Part shown: piece after piece, positions 44,275 through 51,869 of the stretch
Layout: each line of letters begins with the position of its first letter
Position numbering within the stretch: the stretch's first letter is position 1
From: Larkinella arboricola
GTDB taxonomy: Bacteria > Bacteroidota > Bacteroidia > Cytophagales > Spirosomataceae
NCBI RefSeq assembly: GCF_003259745.1
Contig: NZ_QLMC01000004.1
Coordinates: 124,001 to 188,000, forward strand
Direction: 5' to 3'
Length of the DNA stretch: 64,000 nucleotides
Notes under the pieces: model-generated
What the model was told of the DNA's origin: nothing
Databases searched by the model: none
What the model saw: the letters and a program-made list of their open reading frames with translations, nothing else
Made by a program: the position numbers and the translations under genes

Positions 44275-45828
44275 TTATAACCTACGTAATAATTCTGTCA
44301 TCGCCCGGTATAACCGAGGGGCCGTTTCCGGACCAGTAGAATTAATTTCGCCGTACGGTTTGTCTTTCGAGTTATAGTTATAAGGCGCTTCCGTATCCCA
44401 TTCGCTTTTTGGAATAATATATCCTAATTCGTCGTTTGCCAGACCCAGAATGAATTTGTACTTACCCCGCATCAAGCTCCGGAGGGGTGGGGTTTCATAC
44501 GGTTTCATCCGGTAATCGGCACCTGGCGGATTTTCGATTCCGCCATTGGCAATTTCGGGATACAATTCGCCCGGCACACACAGAAACGTAGCCTCTCCTA
44601 ATCGGAAAGCCGCAATTTCGGTCCGTAAGTTCCCCCAGCGGCTATAACCTGCATCCAAAACGCCCAGACCAACCGCCAACTGAAATAGTTTATTGTCCAG
44701 CGGAATCTCCAGCGTTTGCGCCCGCAAACTGATTCCGCCCCGCCGAACCGTAACCGTATCCTGCTGTAATGCTTTGTGAATCAGCATCGCCAGCTGTTTG
44801 CCCTGCGCATCCGCTTTTTCAAATGTGGGCTCCTGCAACCGTTCTCCCGTCAACGGGTCCTGAATGGTAACTTTGGGGGACGTGGTCATGAGTCCACCGA
44901 TACAACCGGAAGCGTAGACTACCGTACCGCCCAGCCCTTTCTGAACGACCGAGTCGCCCTTTGTAATGCCTTTTTCCAGATAATGCCGGACGTAATGCGG
45001 AAAATCGGAGGTCAGGAGCGTGTTTTTGCTCCATAGTGTCTCGGGGTGATTGCCCCAAACCACCAGCGTTCCTAACGTGCTGTCTTTTTGGGCATCCAGT
45101 GCCTGCATCATATATAGGCCGGGATCTTTCACGATTGGCTGGCGGGTGTCCATGAGCAGCGAATCGGCACCTGTCAGGTCCTGGGCAAACCGCAGCCGCG
45201 CCGGTTGGAGGTTCGCTACGGCGCGTATGATAGCTCGCGTAACCTGCTGTTCGACAAAGAGTTCGTACTGTTTGTTGACCCCGCTTTTCAACACGCTACC
45301 ACCCCACATCCCCAGAAAGTCGGGCGCTTCGTGCGTGTGCGTGCTGCAAACGATGGTGTACGTAACACCCAGGCTGGCGGGGAGGGCTTTACGGACGTTG
45401 ATGACGTTTTTGTGCATAAAGCCGATCAGGTCCACCGCCACAAGGGCCAGCCGCGTTCTGCCATCGTCGATTACCATTGCCCTCGCCCAAAGGTCGTCAT
45501 GCACACCGTTAGCCGCCCGCTTTTGCCCAAACCCCGCCATCCAGTAGGCATCAAACTGGCCGTTGTGGTTGCCGTCGGTGTAGGTGTCGCCCTCGTCGGG
45601 TTGATAAGCGGCATTCCGGTTTTGATCCGTCCAGCGGTCGGGAAGGTGGGGCGTAATTTTCAGGGCGGCAAACCCGGCTTTAATCGGCTGAGGCTGGGCC
45701 GGCGTCTGAATGTTCAGATTGAGCGCGTAACCGGGATGCCGGTCGCGGCTGTTGTAATAACCGTAGCCCGCCAGGAGCAGGAGCAAAAGGCCGATAACCG
45801 ACAGGAAGCCGAGAAAGACTTTACGCAC
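44275..45828 (-). CDS. Neutral/alkaline ceramidase-like protein with EF-hand-like insert
   Basis: The 517-residue protein has an N-terminal membrane anchor (about 5-24) and the neutral ceramidase N-terminal fold: IKAGFAALKITPH, VALVAVDLIGF and CSTHTHEAPDFLGMW with zinc-ligand His residues. An insert, DEGDTYTDGNHNGQFDAYW, looks like a calcium loop (D-x-N-x-D spacing). Bacteroidota make sphingolipids, so ceramide cleavage is possible, but shorter members such as this have uncharacterised substrates. It is the first gene before the response regulator and kinase genes. Confidence 0.8.
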   Translation of the reverse strand: MRKVFLGFLSVIGLLLLLLAGYGYYNSRDRHPGYALNLNIQTPAQPQPIKAGFAALKITPHLPDRWTDQNRNAAYQPDEGDTYTDGNHNGQFDAYWMAGFGQKRAANGVHDDLWARAMVIDDGRTRLALVAVDLIGFMHKNVINVRKALPASLGVTYTIVCSTHTHEAPDFLGMWGGSVLKSGVNKQYELFVEQQVTRAIIRAVANLQPARLRFAQDLTGADSLLMDTRQPIVKDPGLYMMQALDAQKDSTLGTLVVWGNHPETLWSKNTLLTSDFPHYVRHYLEKGITKGDSVVQKGLGGTVVYASGCIGGLMTTSPKVTIQDPLTGERLQEPTFEKADAQGKQLAMLIHKALQQDTVTVRRGGISLRAQTLEIPLDNKLFQLAVGLGVLDAGYSRWGNLRTEIAAFRLGEATFLCVPGELYPEIANGGIENPPGADYRMKPYETPPLRSLMRGKYKFILGLANDELGYIIPKSEWDTEAPYNYNSKDKPYGEINSTGPETAPRLYRAMTELLRRL

Positions 45829-45944
45829 GTGAAAGGAGGTTAGAAAGCCAGCTATGAAGCGTGGATTGCATGATCAGGTCAAGTTAGCGATGTGACTTCA
45901 ATAATAAAAAAAGCGTCCAACAGAAGTCATCAAATCATTTCGGT

Positions 45945-46414
45945 ATGGCTAATACATACACACAACTTTATGTACAGGTTGTATTTGCAGTGAAGGACCG
46001 TCAAAGTCTGATTCCACATCGGCATAAAGAAGAATTGCATCGCTACATAACCGGTATTGTACAGAGACGAGGTGCTAAGTTCCTGGCTGTTCACTGTATG
46101 CCGGATCATACACATTTGTTTGTTAGCTATTCTCCTGCATTGGCAATTGCAGATTTAGTGAAGGAGGTAAAAACTGCAACCTCAACCTTTATCAAAGATA
46201 AACGCTGGACTCGTGTACCATTTTATTGGCAGGAGGGATACGGTGCTTTTCCTACTCTCAATCACAAGTCGATGCCGTCGTTCGATATATCCTGAATCAG
46301 GAAGAACACCACCATAAGCGAACCTTTCGCGACGAATACCGCGCACTTTTAGAAAAGTTTGAAATACCGTTTGAAACGAAGTATCTATTTAAATGGGTGG
46401 AGGAAGAAGGATAG
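45945..46414 (+). pseudogene. IS200/IS605-like Y1 transposase, frameshifted
   Basis: The first frame (45945-46295) encodes a Y1 transposase: MANTYTQLYVQVVFAVKDRQ, the HUH motif in MPDHTHLFVSY and WQEGYGAF. At a T4 run (46247-46250) the reading moves to another frame, which continues YSQSQVDAVVRYILNQEEHH with the catalytic Tyr and ends KYLFKWVEEEG at 46414. Adding one T at the run restores a single chain of about 156 residues, the normal size for Bacteroidota members. So it carries a one-base deletion, a sequencing error, or possibly a slippery site. No accessory TnpB is present. Confidence 0.85.
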
Positions 46415-46421
46415 GATTGCT

Positions 46422-46440
46422 AGGACGCCCCGCCGGGGCT
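46422..46440 (+). repeat. REP-like palindrome 1 (outer, left)
   Basis: AGGACGCCCCGCCGGGGCT starts 8 bp after the transposase stop and holds the hairpin GCCCC-GCC-GGGGC. Its reverse complement matches the element at 46600-46618 at 17 of 19 positions. Confidence 0.65.
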
Positions 46441-46470
46441 TAGTGGTTTATGTTTGTATTTTTCTATTAG

Positions 46471-46489
46471 CAGAAAACCCCTCCGGGGT
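46471..46489 (+). repeat. REP-like palindrome 2 (inner, left)
   Basis: CAGAAAACCCCTCCGGGGT contains the hairpin ACCCC-TCC-GGGGT preceded by CAGAAA. It matches the reverse complement of 46550-46568 at 17 of 19 positions, and the two differences are compensatory within the stem (C-G to T-A). Confidence 0.7.
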
Positions 46490-46549
46490 AAGTCAAACGA
46501 TAAAAATCAGGTTTTATCACAACGTAACCGGTTTTGGTGTCTGTTTATA

Positions 46550-46568
46550 ATCCCGGAGGGATTTTCTG
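46550..46568 (-). repeat. REP-like palindrome 3 (inner, right)
   Basis: Read on the minus strand this is CAGAAAATCCCTCCGGGAT, with the hairpin ATCCC-TCC-GGGAT. It is the inverted partner of 46471-46489, with the stem kept by paired changes. Confidence 0.7.
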
Positions 46569-46599
46569 TTCATAGAAGTCATGGCCGCCAATTCAATCA

Positions 46600-46618
46600 A
46601 GCTCCGGAGGGGCGTCCT
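46600..46618 (-). repeat. REP-like palindrome 4 (outer, right)
   Basis: Read on the minus strand this is AGGACGCCCCTCCGGAGCT, the inverted partner of 46422-46440 (17 of 19). The four elements form two nested inverted pairs in about 200 bp between the transposase remnant and the nucleosidase gene. The last one reaches to within 10 bp of that gene's stop. Confidence 0.65.
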
Positions 46619-46627
46619 GAATCAAAT

Positions 46628-47446
46628 TCATTTCAACCGCCCCACAATGGCCATCACCAGATTGGCTGAATTCCGGGCGGCAATCCGGAAAAACGTCAGC
46701 ATATCCTGCCGGGCGTTTGAATTGGCTTTGTCGCTCAGGCTCCGGATGACCAGACAGGGTACTTGCTGCTGGTAGCAAACCTGTGCGACGGCGGCTCCCT
46801 CCATCTCGGTAGCATCGGCCCGGAATTCTGACCAGAGACTGGCTACTTTCTCCTCCGAAGAAATAAACTGATCGCCCGTTACGACGGTGCCGACAACAAC
46901 GGTGGGCGGGCGCGATGTCACCGGAATACGTTCAAAAGAAACGGTTTTGATCGCTTCCTGCGCCGTCAGCATCATGGCCGAATCGGCGGGAAAGTACGTC
47001 GGATTCATTTGTTTCGTGATCGCGTTGCGGGTCTGATTCGTTGGCTGTTGTTCAAAGGTAATCGAACGATAATCGTGGTGCGCCGTTTGCCGGGCAATAA
47101 CGATGTCGCCGGGCTGGAGGTCGGCATTGACACCGCCCGCGATGCCCGTAAACAAAACCCGTTGCGGTTTGAAATGGGCCAGCACAAAAGCCGTTGTCAT
47201 AGCCGCATTAACTTTACCAATGCCGGTTTCGGCTACCACCACTTCATGTCCGTTGATTTGGCCGGTCATAAACCGGATGCCGTTGAGGGTATGCGTTTTC
47301 GGATTTTTCAGTGATTGCTGGACCAGTTTTACCTCTTCGTCAAACGCGCCGAGCAGCGCCGTAATAGGCTGGGGCTTATAGTGCTGGGCGTAAGCTGAAA
47401 CTGTACTGAGAAAAAGAACGAAGGAGATTAGTAAGCGTTTTAACAT
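46628..47446 (-). CDS. Exported 5'-methylthioadenosine/S-adenosylhomocysteine nucleosidase-like protein
   Basis: From the ATG at 47446 the product has 272 residues, with a signal peptide (MLKRLLISFVLFLSTVSAYA). The rest is the MTAN/PNP fold: ALLGAFDEEVKLVQQSL, ETGIGKVNAAMTTA, VLFTGIAGGVNADLQPGDIV, the substrate-binding DATEMEGAAVAQVCY and RSLSDKAN with the catalytic Asp. Known MTANs split MTA and SAH to adenine in the cytoplasm, so the secretion signal is unusual. A purine permease gene lies 64 bp upstream on the same strand, which would import the adenine released outside. Confidence 0.88.
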   Translation of the reverse strand: MLKRLLISFVLFLSTVSAYAQHYKPQPITALLGAFDEEVKLVQQSLKNPKTHTLNGIRFMTGQINGHEVVVAETGIGKVNAAMTTAFVLAHFKPQRVLFTGIAGGVNADLQPGDIVIARQTAHHDYRSITFEQQPTNQTRNAITKQMNPTYFPADSAMMLTAQEAIKTVSFERIPVTSRPPTVVVGTVVTGDQFISSEEKVASLWSEFRADATEMEGAAVAQVCYQQQVPCLVIRSLSDKANSNARQDMLTFFRIAARNSANLVMAIVGRLK

Positions 47447-47510
47447 CAAGTTGTCAGGTTGCATTGGAAATGAATTTTACGATAAAATAGAGCCGTCAAC
47501 CGGGGCATAT

Positions 47511-48827
47511 TTAATGACCGGAAAACAGGGCCAGAATGCAGAAGGCATCAACGATGAGCAGGCCAATGGGAACTTCGTGGGATTTACCAAGCGCCAATTT
47601 TACCACCGTCCAGGTCAGAAAGCCCCAGATGATGCCCTGCGTGATGGAATAGCTGAACGGAATCAGAACCAGGGCCAGAAAAGCCGGTAAGGCATCGTCC
47701 AGTTGGTCCCAGTTGATGCGGGTGACGGGTTTCATCATGAAGGACCCGACCAGCACCAACGCCGGGGCGGTGGCAATGGCCGGAACCACCGACAGCAGGG
47801 GCGATAGAAACAGGAACGGCAGAAACAGAGCCCCGGCAACAATGGCCGTCAGACCGGTGCGTCCACCCTGCGCAACGCCCACCGCCGATTCGACGTAGGA
47901 CGTGCCCGGACTGGTGCCGAGGAGCCCCGCTACGGCGGTTGCCACGGCATCGACCGTCAGCGAGCGGTTCAGGTTGCGCGGATTACCGTCTTCGTCGTAA
48001 AGATTAGCCGCTTCAGCTACGCCTACGAAGGTGGACAGGCTATCGAACAAATCCGTGAATACGAAGGCAAAAATAACCGGCCAGAGTGCCCATTGCAGCG
48101 AATTGACGAAGTCGAGTTTGCCGATCAGACTAAAGTCCGGTGTCGCCAGAATACCCTGAAAGCTAACCAGCGTTTTTGCTCCGAAATTTACGGCTGAGGC
48201 ATCGCCCCACCACCGGCCAATGGGCAAAGCCGCCAATGTTGTTAGGGCAATACCGATGATGATGGCACCCGGGAAGTTGCGCGTGACAAGAATGCACGTT
48301 ATAAGCAGTCCAAAAATAAAGGTCAGGATAACCGGATCTTTCAGGCTGGCAATGCTGACGAGCGTAGCCGGATTGCCGACGATAAACCGTGCATTTTCGA
48401 AACCGATCAGGGTAATAAAAAGGCCGATTCCTGCCGAAATGGCGTACCGCAGCGGTTTGGGGATAATTTTGACAATGGCCGAGCGAACGTTGAAAACCGA
48501 TAAAATTAGAAACAGAATGCCCGCCCAGAAAACCGCCCCCAGGGCGACTTCAGGCCGAATCCCCATGCCTTTGACGGCGGTAAACGTAAAAAAAGCATTC
48601 AGACCCATGCCGGGCGCAACAACCAGCGGGTTCCGGGCATACAGACCCATGAGCACACTACATCCGAACGACAGCAAAACCGTAGCCGTCAGAACCCCGC
48701 TGAATGGTAGCCCGGCCTGACTTAGAATTGATGGATTCACCACGATGATGTACATCGTTGCCAGAAATGAGGAAATTCCCGCCAGGATTTCCGTGCGGGT
48801 AGAAGAAGTGGGCAGGCTGGTTTGCAT
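47511..48827 (-). CDS. NCS2 family purine permease (AzgA/PbuG-like)
   Basis: The 438-residue protein with about 12-14 helices matches the adenine/guanine/hypoxanthine permease group: TRTEILAGISSFLATMYIIVVNP at the start, VVAPGMGLNAFFTF, ISAGIGLFITLIG, DLFDSLSTFVGVAE and LLGTSPGTSYVESAVG. It is upstream of the exported nucleosidase gene on the same strand. The pair suggests salvage of adenine from nucleosides in the periplasm. Its 5' leader contains two overlapping hairpins. Confidence 0.92.
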   Translation of the reverse strand: MQTSLPTSSTRTEILAGISSFLATMYIIVVNPSILSQAGLPFSGVLTATVLLSFGCSVLMGLYARNPLVVAPGMGLNAFFTFTAVKGMGIRPEVALGAVFWAGILFLILSVFNVRSAIVKIIPKPLRYAISAGIGLFITLIGFENARFIVGNPATLVSIASLKDPVILTFIFGLLITCILVTRNFPGAIIIGIALTTLAALPIGRWWGDASAVNFGAKTLVSFQGILATPDFSLIGKLDFVNSLQWALWPVIFAFVFTDLFDSLSTFVGVAEAANLYDEDGNPRNLNRSLTVDAVATAVAGLLGTSPGTSYVESAVGVAQGGRTGLTAIVAGALFLPFLFLSPLLSVVPAIATAPALVLVGSFMMKPVTRINWDQLDDALPAFLALVLIPFSYSITQGIIWGFLTWTVVKLALGKSHEVPIGLLIVDAFCILALFSGH

Positions 48828-48832
48828 CGGGA

Positions 48833-48860
48833 TTCGGATCTAAATCCGAAAATACGGATT
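48833..48860 (-). promoter_or_regulatory. Competing hairpins in the purine permease leader
   Basis: TTCGGAT (48833-48839) pairs with ATCCGAA (48844-48850), and AATCCG (48843-48848) can instead pair with CGGATT (48855-48860). The central arm is shared, so the folds exclude each other. The first stem ends 5 bases before the ATG at 48827. This could tune translation, but no known riboswitch class is recognised. Confidence 0.35.
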
Positions 48861-48908
48861 CCCGACGGCTACACAACCGCTAACTTGCATTCGTTCAATT
48901 ATTTCCCC

Positions 48909-48944
48909 AAAAAGCCCCCGAACCGGAAAGACCGGACCGGGGGC
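48909..48944 (-). terminator. Terminator of the DPP-IV-like peptidase gene
   Basis: GCCCCCG-AA-CCGG (48914-48926) pairs with CCGG-AC-CGGGGGC (48932-48944). On the minus strand the stem is followed by five T residues (48913-48909). Confidence 0.7.
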
Positions 48945-48979
48945 CTGAGCCAGTAATCGCTGCCTGAAAATCAGAACCG

Positions 48980-51196
48980 CTAATTCGCTGTGGTAGTATT
49001 CTTCAAATGCTTTTCCAGATAATCGGTGTACTGCTGATAGAGCAGGAGCGAACTCGTGCTGTTGTAGGCAACACCGTGGGCTCCGGGAGGATAAATGCGC
49101 AGGTCGGCGTCTTTTCCGGCGTCTTCCAGGGCGTTCATCAGCTGCATGGTATTCCGGATGTGTACATTTTCGTCCATCGTCGAGTGAGCGATAAACATCT
49201 TGCCTTGCAGGTTTTTGGCGTTGGGCGAAACCGCGCTTTTCTGGTAGTGGGCTTCGTTTTCGGGCAGCAGGCCCATATACCGTTCCGTATAAATGCTATC
49301 ATAGAGCCGCCAGTCAGTAACGGGAGCGCCCACAAGCGACACCTTGAATACGCCGGGGTGCGTCAGCATGGTGTAACTGCTCATGTAACCGCCGTAGCTA
49401 TGGCCCCGAATGACGATCCGGCCGCCATCCACCCACGACTGGGTTGCCAGGTATTTGGCGGTTTCTGCAAAATCACGGCTTTCGTACAAACCCAGTTTTT
49501 CGTAGACGATCTTCTCGAATTGATAGCCGTACCCTCCGCTTCCCCGGTTATTAACGCTGACGACCGCGTAGCCCTGTTGTGCCAGAAACTGGTGCCAGCC
49601 GGTAATGCTGAAATCGTTGTAAACCGATTGTGCGCCCGGTCCGCCGTAAATATCCAGCACTACCGGGTACTTTTTATTCGCGTCGAAATCCAGCGGTTTT
49701 ATAATCGAAATGTCGATTTTCTGGCCGTCGGATGTCGTGAAACTCGAAAGCTCCTTGGGGCTGTAGGCGTAGGTATCCAGAAATTGCGTGACGCTGGTGT
49801 TGGCTTCGAGCGTTTTAAGCATCTTGCCTTTGGTGTCCCAGAGTTCGACGCGCGTGGGCGTGGTGGTGTTCGAATAATTATCGATGTAATACTGGCTATT
49901 CGGGGCAAAATCTATTTTGTGCCGACCAGGTGCCTGGGTTAGTTTGCGGGTATTTTTGCCGTCGAAATCAACTACATACAACTGCCGGTCCAGCGGAGAC
50001 TGTTGCGTGGAGGTGTAATAAATCTTCCTGTTTTTAGCATCGACGTTGTACACAAAAACCACTTCCCAATTGCCTTTTGTGACCTGATTCAGCAGCTTGC
50101 CGGTATAGTCGTAACGGTAAATATGGGCAAAACCGTCGCGCTCCGAAACCCAGAAGAACTCCCGCGAATTGGCCGGAAAATAGAAGTAATGCATGATTCC
50201 GGCAAAGAAGTCGAACACGTCAATCCAGGCGTTGTTTTTCTCCTCCATGATCTGTCTGGCTTCCCCGGTGCGGGCGTTGGTCAGAAATAACCTGAGGTGA
50301 TTCTGCTTCCGATTCAGGTGTACAACCGCCAGTTGACCCTCCTGCGCGGTCCAGTAAATCCGCGGAATATATCCGTCGCCCAACTCCACATTCATCCACT
50401 GCGATTTGTTGTTAGCCAGTTCGACAACGCCGATGCGGGCCGTCGGATTTTTGTCGCCAACGCGCGGGTAGGGGAGCTTGACAAAGTTCTCGTCGAAGCC
50501 TTTGTAGTCGGTCATGGCGTAGATCGGTACCTGCCGCTCGTCAATTTGCCAGTAGGCAATGAACTTACTGTCGGGCGACCATTCCCAGGCCTGCGCCAGA
50601 CCAAATTCTTCTTCGTAGGCCCAGCCAAACCGTCCGTTGTAGAAGTACGGCGCGGCATCGCTGGTGAGCTGCGTTTCTTTCTGGCTGGCAAAGTCAAAGA
50701 CAAACAGATTACCGTCCCGTTCGTAGCCTACTTTTGTTCCATCGGGCGATAGTTCGGCGGTCTGCGCATCTTTCGCGACTAGTTTCAGACTTTTGTCTGC
50801 AACGGAATACACGTAATAATCCGAGATACCGGAACGACGCCAGACCGGGCGGAAATTAGTCTGAAAAAACAGGTTTTTAGAATCTTTCGACCACTGGAAC
50901 GATTCGTAGGCAAACGACTTATCGGTGCCGGGAAAGGTCAGTTTACTACCGTCAAAAACCACTTCCTCCCGCCCGTCTTTGGGCGAAAATGATTTAATAA
51001 CGCCCTTGTCGATAAACGAAAACCGGGTGCCACCATCAATCCAGTTGACGCTGGCCGGCCCCTGCGAGCCCGCTAACCGCCCGGTTGAGGCCAGGGCCTG
51101 CTGCAAGTTCTGAAAGCGTTGTTTTTGCTGGGAAAATCCCGGAATCTGGATAAAAAGAAGGAAAAGTAACCCGTATAAAGAATGAGTACGAAGCAT
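48980..51196 (-). CDS. S9 family prolyl oligopeptidase (DPP-IV-like)
   Basis: The 738-residue exported protein (signal peptide about 1-22, ending in GFSQ) has a beta-propeller domain (about 40-490, with SPDGTKVGYERDGNLF-type blades and the substrate-binding EE pair in WAYEEEFGLAQAW). The C-terminal alpha/beta hydrolase domain holds the Ser in RGHSYGGYMSS, the Asp in STMDENVH and the His in PPGAHGV. This is the DPP-IV pattern, removing X-Pro or X-Ala dipeptides from peptides in the periplasm. A -7 element is 32 bp upstream. It is a single-gene transcript ending at a terminator. Confidence 0.94.
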   Translation of the reverse strand: MLRTHSLYGLLFLLFIQIPGFSQQKQRFQNLQQALASTGRLAGSQGPASVNWIDGGTRFSFIDKGVIKSFSPKDGREEVVFDGSKLTFPGTDKSFAYESFQWSKDSKNLFFQTNFRPVWRRSGISDYYVYSVADKSLKLVAKDAQTAELSPDGTKVGYERDGNLFVFDFASQKETQLTSDAAPYFYNGRFGWAYEEEFGLAQAWEWSPDSKFIAYWQIDERQVPIYAMTDYKGFDENFVKLPYPRVGDKNPTARIGVVELANNKSQWMNVELGDGYIPRIYWTAQEGQLAVVHLNRKQNHLRLFLTNARTGEARQIMEEKNNAWIDVFDFFAGIMHYFYFPANSREFFWVSERDGFAHIYRYDYTGKLLNQVTKGNWEVVFVYNVDAKNRKIYYTSTQQSPLDRQLYVVDFDGKNTRKLTQAPGRHKIDFAPNSQYYIDNYSNTTTPTRVELWDTKGKMLKTLEANTSVTQFLDTYAYSPKELSSFTTSDGQKIDISIIKPLDFDANKKYPVVLDIYGGPGAQSVYNDFSITGWHQFLAQQGYAVVSVNNRGSGGYGYQFEKIVYEKLGLYESRDFAETAKYLATQSWVDGGRIVIRGHSYGGYMSSYTMLTHPGVFKVSLVGAPVTDWRLYDSIYTERYMGLLPENEAHYQKSAVSPNAKNLQGKMFIAHSTMDENVHIRNTMQLMNALEDAGKDADLRIYPPGAHGVAYNSTSSLLLYQQYTDYLEKHLKNTTTAN

Positions 51197-51227
51197 AAAA
51201 CCAAGTTCTTAACGTATGAAGTGTCTT

Positions 51228-51235
51228 CAAAAATA
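51228..51235 (-). promoter_or_regulatory. -7 promoter element of the DPP-IV-like gene
   Basis: The minus strand reads TATTTTTG, a full match to TAnnTTTG. The start should be near 51221, giving a leader of about 25 bases before the ATG at 51196. A TTG upstream is only 15 bp away, so the -33 box is doubtful. Confidence 0.45.
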
Positions 51236-51272
51236 ACAAAAAATCGGACGCAACCGCGTCTTGCCCCGATGG

Positions 51273-51839
51273 TTAGCTGATGATAACCAGATCGTGTTTG
51301 GTCAGAAGGCCGGGCAGGTTATGCAATGAGAACCGGGCTTTTTTGACTCGATTCGTGTCCGGGTCCAGCTCCAGGTTGTAGGAACTGGAAAAATCCACCT
51401 GGGTGAGTGTGTTATCCTCAAACCGGGCTGAATCGAAATTGCACTCCTTAAACTGCGTTCCGGCCAGATCGCATTTCAGGAATTGAGCGGACTTCAGCGA
51501 ACACTCAATGAACCGCGCTTTTTTCAGTTTACGGTTCAGGAAAACCGTGTTGTTGAGTTGGCAATTCCGGAAGTTAGCGTGGAAACCGAAGGGGTTGCAC
51601 AGGCCAAAATCAACGGAATTCAGTTTGCAATCCGCAAACGATACGTCGTCAAGTCTCGCGTTTTTAAACGGAACTTTCGTAAGATCACAATTTTCGAAGC
51701 GGCAATTGATGAAGTTCGACTGAATAAGCACGGCATCGGTTAAATCCAGGTTTTTGAACGTACATTGTTCGAACGTTTGATTGGTCCACGAGTCCGGAAC
51801 CTCACTGGATGGGTCAAAGACCTGATTGTAATACTCCAT
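51273..51839 (-). CDS. Pentapeptide repeat protein (Qnr/McbG-like fold)
   Basis: The 188-residue protein consists of repeats of the A(D/N)LXX pattern, for example FEQCTFKNLDLTDAVLIQSN, and FINCRFENCDLTKVPFKNAR, over residues about 20-165. Such sequences form a right-handed quadrilateral beta-helix that mimics DNA. Some members protect gyrase from quinolones, but many have unknown roles and this sequence does not tell. It has no signal peptide. It lies 30 bp after the amidase gene on the same strand and may be co-transcribed with it. Confidence 0.88.
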   Translation of the reverse strand: MEYYNQVFDPSSEVPDSWTNQTFEQCTFKNLDLTDAVLIQSNFINCRFENCDLTKVPFKNARLDDVSFADCKLNSVDFGLCNPFGFHANFRNCQLNNTVFLNRKLKKARFIECSLKSAQFLKCDLAGTQFKECNFDSARFEDNTLTQVDFSSSYNLELDPDTNRVKKARFSLHNLPGLLTKHDLVIIS

Positions 51840-51869
51840 TTCTGGTTTTGGTGGGTGAAAAATACGGTA

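Noticed and set aside
51273-51839. Calling the pentapeptide protein a quinolone-resistance Qnr gene
   Set aside because: Pentapeptide repeats alone do not establish gyrase protection, and no Qnr-specific features could be confirmed.
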